The notes below the pieces were generated by a model, which made no database searches, was not told where the DNA came from, and was given only the letters and a program-made list of their open reading frames with translations. Below, in pieces: positions 36,781-44,500 of a DNA stretch of 46,100 bases; position 1 is the first letter of the stretch; the number at the start of each line of letters is the position of its first letter. The DNA comes from Halobellus clavatus (GTDB lineage: Archaea > Halobacteriota > Halobacteria > Halobacteriales > Haloferacaceae), in the NCBI RefSeq assembly GCF_900107195.1, contig NZ_FNPB01000020.1:1-46100 (forward strand). Direction: 5' to 3'. The position numbers and the translations under genes were made by a program.

Positions 36781-37070
36781 CACTCGCCCTCCGCGTCGGC
36801 GTCGCGACCGGCCGTCCAGCCACGGTGGAAGACGGCCAGCTGCGTCGCCGAGTCGAAGGTAGTGCCACTCGGTTGATGAACGAGGACGCGATCCTCGGGA
36901 ACGGGTGTGACGACGTCCGCGTCGATGAGGTCGTCGACCAGGCTGCGGGCCATCGCGTCGTCGACGTCCGCCGTGTCGACGCCGTCGGCGTCTCGGTCCT
37001 GGGCGAGCTGTTCCTTCTCGAACTGTTCGTAGTCGGCACTCGTGTCGTCGTGCGAATCAGGACCAGACAT
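36780..37070 (-). CDS. Small acidic partner protein, copy B
   Basis: The product has 96 residues from ATG 37070 (MSGPDSHDDTSADYEQFEKE). It is the paralogue of 29924-30214, with the same length and ending (TQLAVFHRGWTAGRDADAEG). Function unknown. It is coupled to the frameshifted zinc-protein gene. Upstream, GTGTTTGTCC (minus strand, about 37121-37130), a GCGC-rich hairpin and GTGATTCACC before the ATG repeat the arrangement in front of copy A, so the duplication includes the promoter. Confidence 0.72.
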   Translation of the reverse strand: MSGPDSHDDTSADYEQFEKEQLAQDRDADGVDTADVDDAMARSLVDDLIDADVVTPVPEDRVLVHQPSGTTFDSATQLAVFHRGWTAGRDADAEGE

Positions 37071-37151
37071 GGTGAATCACGCCGCGAACGCTGTCGCGCG
37101 CTGCACGCCTTTCCGCGCGGACAAACACTCCACGTGAGACCGTAGCCCTTA

Positions 37152-37583
37152 CTAGCTCCAGAGGGTCGCGATCCGGTCTTCGATCTCGTCGAGGACGAGC
37201 GCAACAACATCACGGTGGTCGTCTGGCCACGATGCGTCCTCGCCGGGCGTCGGGGCGGTGGGTGGGAGGTGGAAATGGTCCCGTGTATTGTGTGGATTCC
37301 GGTGACGGTCCCACCGACACTCCCAGGCGTGGTCCGCGTACTGCTCTCGATAGTGGAGTTTGAAGTCGTCGTTCGTGTACCAACGGACCGTCAACTGCGC
37401 CTCCTCGACGGTTGTCGGGTAGTACGACGGGGCAAAGACGGCGTGGAGTTCCAGATGGCCGCTGGCGTCGGTGACGGTCGCTCGGGAGATCTGCCTCGTC
37501 GCTTGGAGCCGCGTCTGGAGGAACTCGAGGATGGGACGATCGATGGGGGCAGGGCTCCCGCCATCGCCTGTCGGTGGCACCAT
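37152..37583 (-). CDS. TumE-like (DUF6516) toxin-type protein
   Basis: The product has 143 residues from ATG 37583 (MVPPTGDGGSPAPIDRPILE). The core LTVRWYTNDDFKLHYREQYA, then WECRWDRHRNPHNTRDHFHL and a C-terminal helix DVVALVLDEIEDRIATLW, matches the TumE/DUF6516 layout: a beta-rich core with the histidine-rich H.N.HNTR.HFH motif. TumE proteins are paired with a small partner in type II-like toxin-antitoxin systems. The gene begins nine bases after the end of a winged-helix gene, with which it surely shares a transcript. Toxicity is inferred from family resemblance. Confidence 0.7.
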   Translation of the reverse strand: MVPPTGDGGSPAPIDRPILEFLQTRLQATRQISRATVTDASGHLELHAVFAPSYYPTTVEEAQLTVRWYTNDDFKLHYREQYADHAWECRWDRHRNPHNTRDHFHLPPTAPTPGEDASWPDDHRDVVALVLDEIEDRIATLWS

Positions 37584-37591
37584 CGAGCGGG

Positions 37592-38125
37592 CTACCCGGA
37601 CGCCTGTTCGCGCTCGCCACCCGTGCGTTGCTGGCGTGCGCGTTCGTAGCGCTCTCGCTCCTCGCGGGCGGTCGCCCAATCGGCGAGGTCGCTGTACACG
37701 TCGTCGATGGTTCGCTCGTCGCTGTCCTCCACGGCGTCGACGGCGTCGACGGCGGCCGGTGACGCGGCGTCGTATGCCTCTTCATACTCGGTGATGCGCG
37801 TCGTCAGCTCACGAACGCGATCCTGCAGGTCCTCGACGGAATGGTCGGCTGCGAGCTGGTTGATGCGTCGCCACTCGAAGTACGCGTCGTTGCGCTCGTA
37901 GGTGGCTGGATGGCCGTCGTGCCGGGTGACGATGCCGAGGTCGTCGAACCACCCCAGATACTTCCGGGCGGTCTTGGGGTCACAGTCGGCGCTGTCGGCG
38001 ATCGCGCTCGCCGTCGTCGGCTCGCGGGTCTGCAGGATGGTGCCGTAGATGCGCTGTTCGACGTCGTCGCTGCTGAACGGCTCCTCGAACGGGGGCGGCC
38101 CATCGGCGGCGTCTGTCTCGGACAT
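37592..38125 (-). CDS. Winged-helix regulator with coiled-coil tail (DUF7342-like)
   Basis: The product has 177 residues from ATG 38125. The winged helix lies at about 22-80: DVEQRIYGTILQTREPTTAS, AIADSADCDPKTARKYLGWF, DDLGIVTRHDGHPATYERND. A long charged helix follows (EDLQDRVRELTTRITEYEEA, DVYSDLADWATAREERERYE). I recall this as the DUF7342 family. The promoter is visible as GGATATAGTTC on the plus strand (about 38146-38156). It sits nine bases before the TumE-like gene and is its probable antitoxin or regulator. A family A inverted repeat lies 105 bases upstream. Confidence 0.78.
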   Translation of the reverse strand: MSETDAADGPPPFEEPFSSDDVEQRIYGTILQTREPTTASAIADSADCDPKTARKYLGWFDDLGIVTRHDGHPATYERNDAYFEWRRINQLAADHSVEDLQDRVRELTTRITEYEEAYDAASPAAVDAVDAVEDSDERTIDDVYSDLADWATAREERERYERARQQRTGGEREQASG

Positions 38126-38229
38126 ACGTGGGATTGCAGAGCGAAGGATATAGTTCTTACTTCGAGGAATAGTTTCCTGAACTACCGGATCCTGCGGTAG
38201 TCCCCGGTTTGTGGCGGGATTGAGCGTAG

Positions 38230-38270
38230 TTAACCAACAAATAGCGCGATATTGGGCGTCTGTTGGTTAA
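38230..38270. repeat. Long-spaced inverted repeat, family A, copy 4
   Basis: TTAACCAACA at 38230-38239 and TGTTGGTTAA at 38261-38270, spacer 21 bases. It lies between the 3' end of the primase-like gene (38337) and the promoter of the winged-helix gene (38125). Confidence 0.7.
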
Positions 38271-38336
38271 TTTTCTTGGAGTGCGGAACCAGAACGCTTG
38301 AGGGAGGGCTTCTCGGATGGTGGTGAAGTGGCATCA

Positions 38337-39605
38337 CTACTCGGACTGGCCACCGAAGAATCGATGCAACAGCGAGGCTGGCTCTGAGTCATCACCGGTC
38401 TCGCCCGCAGTACCGGAGTCTTCTTTGTGGGACTGCACAGTTTCCCCGTCACGGGCTGTGAGTTCATCGGTGAGTCGTTCGATTTCTGCTTCGAGGGTCT
38501 CGATCCGCTCAGTCTTCTGTTCAAGTGTTGCCTCGAGTTCGTCGACGCGCTCGCTCAATAGCCGGTTTTTCTCCGCCAGATACGCACGACTCCGGTCTGC
38601 GTCGCCAGGCGTCCCGCCAGTTGCGACCCCGTCAGGTACGCCGTGGGGATCTGCGGCGTCGTCGCCGGCGTCCGGGTCGTAGAACTCCGACGTGGTCGCA
38701 ATCGCTCGCTCGATGGTCTTCTCGCCGTACGTCGACCCGTCAGCGTAGTGGACCTCGTCCCACTTCTCCCGCATCAATCCCGACTGGCGGAACAGCTGCT
38801 CCATTTGGGTCCGGTCACCACCGGTCCAGAACGCCAGCAAACAGCACAGCGCCATGTCGGCCTCGGACTGACTGTCGTAGCCGACCGTATTCCCGTTCCA
38901 GAGCCGCTCGAACTTCTCGCCGTTCGATGCGTTTCGCGCTTTCTCGAGGAGGTCCTCGTCTTCGAGGTCGACGTCGACGTTGACGTCGACCGCATCGGTC
39001 GTCGGTGACTCGTCGTCGACGCCACCACGCTGCTCAAACTCGGAGGCTGTGTCACGCTCTGTGTCCTGGACGTACTCGCGGTGAATCGCTGTGAGCGCGT
39101 CCTGCCGGCGTGCAACGCGCGTTGGTGTCCACTCGACGTGATCGCCAGTGACGGTGAAAAAGCGTGCTGTGTCGTACAATTCGACGCTCCCGCGCCGGTT
39201 CCGCCCCTCGGGGAGTGCGCCAGTGATCAGGACGTGATAGCCGGTACCGGACGGTGACACCTCGGTGTAGGAGTCGAGTCGCTCAATGATGTCCAGCGCT
39301 GCGTCGTCGACGTCGCCGGTTTCCGGGTCGCGGCAGTCGTCCAGATCGACGCCGACGATGGGATCGTCGTCAGTAAACACGAACCCAATACCATCGGCGT
39401 GCTCTGTCTCGCTGTAGTCGAGTGCTGCCTCAAAACTCGCCCAGGTCTCCGACGCTGTTGCTGACGCGAACCCCCCAGCCCCTGGCGTCACCGGAATCTT
39501 CGTCGGTTTGCCGTCTCGCTTCTCTTCTCGCCAGCACACCCATTGGTCGCGGTCGCGCAATGTCTCCGGAATTACCTCGGGCGAATCGATCATAGGTTCA
39601 CTCAT
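38337..39605 (-). CDS. Primase-polymerase-like protein (NrS-1 polymerase type)
   Basis: The product has 422 residues from ATG 39605; ATG 39593 is an alternative. The N-terminal half shows the archaeo-eukaryotic primase pattern of plasmid and phage enzymes: QWVCWREEKRDGKPTKIPVT, the acidic pair in IVGVDLDDCRDPETG (about 100-115), the TEVSPSGTGYHVLI strand and YDTARFFTVTGD. The middle (ADMALCCLLAFWTGGDRTQM, LFRQSGLMREKWDE) matches the helical domain that follows in NrS-1-type polymerases. The C-terminus is a coiled coil (LSERVDELEATLEQKTERIE) instead of a helicase. It probably primes plasmid replication. A tnpB element sits about 20 bases before its start codon. Confidence 0.8.
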   Translation of the reverse strand: MSEPMIDSPEVIPETLRDRDQWVCWREEKRDGKPTKIPVTPGAGGFASATASETWASFEAALDYSETEHADGIGFVFTDDDPIVGVDLDDCRDPETGDVDDAALDIIERLDSYTEVSPSGTGYHVLITGALPEGRNRRGSVELYDTARFFTVTGDHVEWTPTRVARRQDALTAIHREYVQDTERDTASEFEQRGGVDDESPTTDAVDVNVDVDLEDEDLLEKARNASNGEKFERLWNGNTVGYDSQSEADMALCCLLAFWTGGDRTQMEQLFRQSGLMREKWDEVHYADGSTYGEKTIERAIATTSEFYDPDAGDDAADPHGVPDGVATGGTPGDADRSRAYLAEKNRLLSERVDELEATLEQKTERIETLEAEIERLTDELTARDGETVQSHKEDSGTAGETGDDSEPASLLHRFFGGQSE

Positions 39606-39623
39606 CCTCACATAGCACCTCGC

Positions 39624-39815
39624 GTGACATCCTCCCCGGCGCAACGCCGGGGTTCCCCTACGAGGGGAATCCGGGCTAACAGGTTTCAGTCCGAGTACGC
39701 CGAGAGCGTCATCTGTCCGGTTCTCGGACTCGTCTCTCGGTGGACTGTGGCGCTGTCACAGGCGCTCCCATCCTGTGGCGAGTCATCGCGTCCGGGTTCC
39801 CAACGGACGCTCTCT
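39624..39815 (-). ncRNA. Candidate omegaRNA of the tnpB element at 39624
   Basis: On the minus strand: GCGTCCG-TTGGGAACC-CGGACGC (39788-39810), then CCGAGAG/CTCTCGG (39700-39740) enclosing GTCC/GGAC, then CTGAAACCTG, CCCGGATTCC, the right-end hairpin with CCCCGGCG/CGCCGGGG, and GGAGGATGTCA at about 39625. The PATE-type elements have the same order: a TTGG-loop hairpin, a long second hairpin, CTGAAACT, CGGGATTCC and GGAGGATGTCAA. This links them to this tnpB type. Confidence 0.5.
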
Positions 39816-40921
39816 CCCCACGGGTCTACGCGACCGGCGATGTTCGCCGCTGCGTTGATATCTGCCTGGAACTCCGAGATATGGCAGTCGTCGTACGGAC
39901 ACACAAACTCCGCTTGTTGACTCCGCTGACCGAGACGACCACAAGCGTGGCACGTCTGCGAGGTGTACGCCGCGTTGACGTATGCGACTGGAATGCCTTC
40001 TTCCGTCGCTTTGTCTTCGATGCGACCCTGCAACCGAGCGAACGCCCAGTTGTGGAGCCGGCGGTTCATCCACTTACTGTAGTCGAGATGCTCACGGATG
40101 TACGACAGGTCTTCGAGAACGATAACAGGATTCTCGAAGGACTCGGCGTATTCGACGGCTTGCCGAGACGCTTTCTCGACAATATCGGTGAGGGCGTTCT
40201 GGTAGTAGTGGAAGCGTCCGTCCACGCGCCACTCGGCGACGTCTCTCGACTGTAGTCGCCGTAGTGTGGTGAACATCTCTTTGCGGAGGCGTCGCGCTCG
40301 ACTGCCATTGACGAGCATCGGTTTCCGTGGCACGTCGCATTTGAGGGCACAGCCCGTAATCAATGCGCTCTCACCGACGTCGAAACCGATGTACGTCGGA
40401 TCGTCCGATTCGGTCGGTTCTTCGACCGAATATTCGACGGTGACATGCAACTCCCACGACGTACGACATTGCTGTAATCGAAGTTCGCCCGCTGTCGCGC
40501 CCTCGTCAAGCAGGTCGAACCACAGGGATTCCTGCTCGGGATTAATCCGAAGTGGAATCCAGAAGTTCGTCCCGCGTCCCGATTGCGGAACCTGCCACAC
40601 GAATCCGTATTCGCGCTCCTCCGAGTAGTCGAACTTGGCCGCTCGGTTTACCAGCCGAACCGGGTGTTCGTCGTCCAACTCCTCAGCGTTGTACGTATCG
40701 CGAAGTTTCGGAACGTAGGATTTGAGCGCGTCTTTGGCTTGGTACGGCAGGTCGTAGGGTGTCACGATGTCGTTGACAGCGGACATCGTGCTTGCCCCGG
40801 CGTCGAAGGCGTCTTGGAGTGCGTCGTGGTAGGTGTCCAAGAGACGCTGTAGGCGTTGCTCTTTACCCGTTGTAGGTGTGGCGAGCGTGGCCTGTAGCGT
40901 TTTTGTCACCGTCTTGGACAC
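39686..40921 (-). CDS. tnpB: TnpB RNA-guided nuclease
   Basis: The product has 411 residues from GTG 40921 (read as MSKTVTKTLQATLATPTTGK). Catalytic residues are Asp181 (YIGFDVGES), Glu270 (PVIVLEDLSY) and Asp354 (FQADINAAANI). The zinc finger is CHAC (324-327) with CPYDDC (341-346). It forms its own branch here, with KWMNRRLHNWAFARLQGRIE resembling the TnpB at 31876 in that segment. Its right end is the closest relative of the PATE-type ends, so it is the likely nuclease partner for RNAs from those elements. Intact by motif and length. Confidence 0.94.
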   Translation of the reverse strand: MSKTVTKTLQATLATPTTGKEQRLQRLLDTYHDALQDAFDAGASTMSAVNDIVTPYDLPYQAKDALKSYVPKLRDTYNAEELDDEHPVRLVNRAAKFDYSEEREYGFVWQVPQSGRGTNFWIPLRINPEQESLWFDLLDEGATAGELRLQQCRTSWELHVTVEYSVEEPTESDDPTYIGFDVGESALITGCALKCDVPRKPMLVNGSRARRLRKEMFTTLRRLQSRDVAEWRVDGRFHYYQNALTDIVEKASRQAVEYAESFENPVIVLEDLSYIREHLDYSKWMNRRLHNWAFARLQGRIEDKATEEGIPVAYVNAAYTSQTCHACGRLGQRSQQAEFVCPYDDCHISEFQADINAAANIAGRVDPWGESVRWEPGRDDSPQDGSACDSATVHRETSPRTGQMTLSAYSD

Positions 40922-40975
40922 AGTGTTCGATAGTCAACCGACACACATAAACGTAACGTTAATGTAACTCTCTGT

Positions 40976-41116
40976 ATGAAGTACGTCAAGATAGAGTTTG
41001 AGGACGAATCGCAGTACGAGAGTTTGAAAAAGACAAAGAAACACCACGGTCTAACATGGAAAGGAATGCTACTCCAAGCTCAGAAGCAGTTAGATTCTGC
41101 CCCGGACACCGAGTAG
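40976..41116 (+). CDS. Small 46-residue protein divergent from tnpB
   Basis: ATG 40976 to TAG 41116 encodes MKYVKIEFEDESQYESLKKT, KKHHGLTWKGMLLQAQKQLD and a short tail. A first strand then two helices with the GLTWKGMLL.A segment looks like a ribbon-helix-helix-type fold. It diverges from tnpB with 54 bases between the start codons; that gap contains ACGTAACGTTAATGTAAC, which could be a shared operator. I recall similar small frames beside haloarchaeal tnpB genes, but cannot confirm it. It is shorter than usual calling limits. Confidence 0.55.
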   Translation: MKYVKIEFEDESQYESLKKTKKHHGLTWKGMLLQAQKQLDSAPDTE

Positions 41117-41275
41117 AGGTTGGTCAGCATCATATCGCAATCCTTCCCCCCGTGAACGACCGAATTTCTTGTTCGGAAAATTGACTCTGAGCCAGCACAG
41201 AATTCACGCTGCTGTACGTCGCGATCCAATCCCTTGGTCCCAACGGGGACCCCCCGTTCTATCTTAGTTGGTTGT

Positions 41276-41453
41276 TGGGTGGAACACCCGCTATAGCAGG
41301 TTAAAAATCGCTGGACGTGAGCGTGTTCCACCCATTTCGGCCGTTTCGTAGCTGTTCCACCCATTGAAGATTTGGGTGGAACATGCCGCAGTCGGGTGAT
41401 TTCCGACCTTCGAGTTTGATTGGATGAGGTCATGATTCAGCTTGGGTGGAACA
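41276..41453. repeat. Five-copy TGGGTGGAACA cluster
   Basis: The 11-mer occurs at 41276-41286 (forward), 41324-41334 (inverted), 41353-41363 (inverted), 41373-41383 (forward) and 41443-41453 (forward). The pair 41353-41383 is a perfect inverted repeat with a 9-base centre. The region 41117-41503 holds no gene apart from these repeats and the hairpin AACGGGG/CCCCGTT at 41242-41258. Iterons, a partition site, a transfer origin or an operator array are all possible. Confidence 0.7.
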
Positions 41454-41503
41454 ACTCCCGAGAACTCGCGATGAAACAGGGAATTGGACCGTGTACGTCC
41501 ATT

Positions 41504-44500
41504 TCATGGCTGAAAGTCCTCTTCAGACCGGATGCGGACACCAGTGTAATGCCGGACGGGTTCCCCGTCGATTCGCTTCTTCGTGGAGTCCACCTTGATG
41601 TGGGTGTTGAGCTTCCGTGTGAACCAGCTCTTGTTCAGCGGATCCTCGATGTCATGAGTCTCTGCCCAGTCGTTGTAGAGGCCGAATACGTCATCTTTCG
41701 GCACGGCTCCATCTGCGTCTTCGATAAGATATTCGTCGACGAACGATTCGAACGACGGTGGCGATGAGATTTCCTGCTGTTCCTCGACCGTGCTATCTGG
41801 TTGAGGAGTCTGGTCAGGTTCTTCAGCGGCCGCTGAACCAGATGATACTGGGTGGAGCGACCCATCGGTGATTGCCGAGAGTGGCCGCTTCTCACCGTCT
41901 TCATACACGACCGATTCCGCCTCATCGTGAAGGATAACGATGCCGTAGGTCGAACGTGTGTAGTCTGGTACGGGGAGTTCGGCTTCGGGGACGAATGGCT
42001 TCTTGATACGCACCCAGTCGTCCTCAAACGCCGATTTCGTCTCGTAGATCTGTTGCTCACCGTGCTCGTATACGACGTACTCGTCGGCAGCGTGGTCGTA
42101 GCTGTAGATGGCTGGCACACGATCCTTCGAGAGGTTTCCAAGCGACGGGAGGCGGATGTGTTCCGTCCCGCTGGTATCACGGAGGACGATCTCGTCGCCA
42201 TCACGCTGCCAGATATTGTGAGTCCCGTTCTCGTCGTCGGTTGCCGGTCGCACGGCCGTCACTCCACCTTCTTCGGTCGCCCCGCCGTTGAATGTGAGAT
42301 TCGAGTCAGTCGTGTAGAACCGCGTCTCGTCATTCTGGAGGGTGCGAACGGGTGGTGTGAGAATGCCGTCAACGCGCTTGGCCCACTCAATTTCGTCGTT
42401 TCCAGGTTGAACGACAAACAGCGGGATATCCCCTGCTGCTTGGGCCTTCCGGAGGTTCGTGAGTACCTTTGCGGGATTCTCGGGCGTCGTCGTCTCGACC
42501 TCGATAGCGAATCGGTCGTCAACCTCGGGATGGCTCGCCCTCGCGTCAGGTTTCTCGCTGCCATCCTGGGCGAGGATTGAGACGGTGCAGCCGAGTTCGG
42601 TGAGTTCTTCTTCGATCTGGAGGAGTGCCGTATCGTGGTCATGTCCGCCGGCAGCCTGCACGCCCCCAGTCTCGGGTGTCGCGATGTCTTCGCCAGCGTC
42701 GGTCAATCGAATCCGTATTTCGTCTGCTTCAATATCGACGGTCGTATCGAGATGGCGTGATCGCTCGCGGATATCTGCTAGTTCCTCATACGACGGTGGT
42801 TCGGCATCAACCTCCTCGAAGAGCCGTCTGAGGTCCTCGTCAACCGATTCGACATCTACCCAGCCGTTCTCTTCCCGACAGCCGTCTCGAAGCTGGCGGC
42901 TTCGAACTACCTTCGCTAGCGCGACGTCTAGGTCGTCGCTTTCGATGCTGAGTACCTCGTGTAATTCGGCAGGTGCGCTCGCTGTGGACACATCTGATTC
43001 CGCTGGCACCCCGTAGTCGTCACTGATGTCTTCGTGCATCGAGGCGAGCGTCTCAGTGAACTGTTCTTCTTCACGCTGTGTCAGCGGGTACTCGCTCTCG
43101 GGATGGCCCGGTGGGATTTCGAGCGGTGTGAGACTGAACGGATACGGCCCGGTTTCTCCGAATACTGGGCTCGGGACGCTGCCGATCCACTCGCCACGGG
43201 GTAACGAGCGAATCCGGTTGGCGAAATCTTCCGGGTCCATCTCCTCGTGGGCCATCGCCCGAGCCAGTTCTCGGTCGACGTTGATCTTGCTGACGAGTGA
43301 GGTCCCGATGTTGTTCAGGGCGTTCAGGTAGACTTTCCGCCCACCTTCAGCTTCCAGTTGCTCGGGGAACTGCATTGAGAGGCCCACTGAAAGCCGGAAT
43401 CCTCGTCCTTTCTCGAGGAGGTCGTTCATGATATCGGAGACCACGACTGAGGCCGCTTCGTCGACGAGAAGGTTCACGACGTAGTCATCGGAGTACTGGG
43501 TGAGGTCGCGCTTGCGGTCTTTGAGCGCGTCGTCGAGATTGGTGAGGATCATGCCCGTCATAATCCGGGCGGCCTCGTCGCGAAGATCGCCGAGGTCGAA
43601 CAGGATGACTTGGTTATCGTCGAGCACTTCTCGGAAGTCGAACTGGTTCTCGGTGTTGTTGAAGATGCGGCGCAGGTGGGGGTTCTGTGAGATGTAGTTG
43701 AGGCGGTGTGTGACCCCACCCATCACGTTGTCGAAGGTGGTCGAATCGTGTTGGAATTGCCGCCGGATCATGCGGGAGACCTCCTCGTCGCTCGATCGGG
43801 GTGCGTCTGCGAGATTCGGCTGTGGCGGGCCGGCTTCCCACAGCTGGTCGATGACGTGTTCGAGCTGTCGGTGGGCGAAGTAATCGGTTGACTCCCGGTA
43901 CTGGCCGTTTTCACGGCCGTATTCCTCGTCGAACAGCGCGGTGATGAGCGTCTTGATGAGAGTTGGAGCGACCGTCGCCCGCTTGTATCGGTCCTCATCC
44001 ATGACGAGCTTCAGGATCTCTTCGTAGTGGTCGGCTTTCCGCCGGACTGCATCCTCACGGCGGCGGCCACTCTCCAGCGAGGGTTCGAGATCGAAAAAGG
44101 AGAATCCGGGAAGCACGTCCGGGATCGGGAAGTAGACGACGTTCTCCTTGAGGTCGGTCATCCCGAATCGGCGCGCGTGGGCCCGCATGTAATTCTGCGC
44201 CATCTCGTCGTTTTTCGGAAGGACGAGGATGGTCGGTCCCTCAGTGTTGTCGTACAACGAGAGCATATCGTTGAGGAGCGCCTTTGACTTGCCTGAGCCG
44301 GTGGTACCGAATCGTCCGTAATGCATCGGCAGTAAGCGGGGCGGAATGCGTGTCGGGACATCTTCGGGGTCGCCAGTGTCGTCGAGGGCATACCCGATAG
44401 CCATCCCGTCACGGAACTCGCTCATAATGTCCTGGTGAGGCCGGGCGAGCGGATTCCGACTCTGTTGTTCCGCACGCGTTCCACGTTCGCCTTCCACGGA

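Larger units (their letters stand above)
39624..41120 (-). mobile_element. tnpB element upstream of the primase-like gene
   Basis: The right end is defined by GGAGGATGTCA (about 39625) and its hairpin. The left end is uncertain: it could lie just upstream of tnpB (near 40980), after the divergent 46-residue gene (about 41120), or at the AACGGGG/CCCCGTT hairpin (41242-41258). The element contains tnpB and no tnpA. It separates the primase-like gene from whatever promoter it had. Confidence 0.55.

Noticed and set aside
5497-38270. Family A repeats as integron attC sites
   Set aside because: The arms do not fit the RYYYAAC/GTTRRRY core boxes, there is no integrase, and the copies do not bound single-gene cassettes.
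41276-41453. CRISPR array
   Set aside because: The repeat units are only 11 bases, occur in both orientations and are irregularly spaced; no cas gene is nearby. No other region shows regular repeats with spacers.
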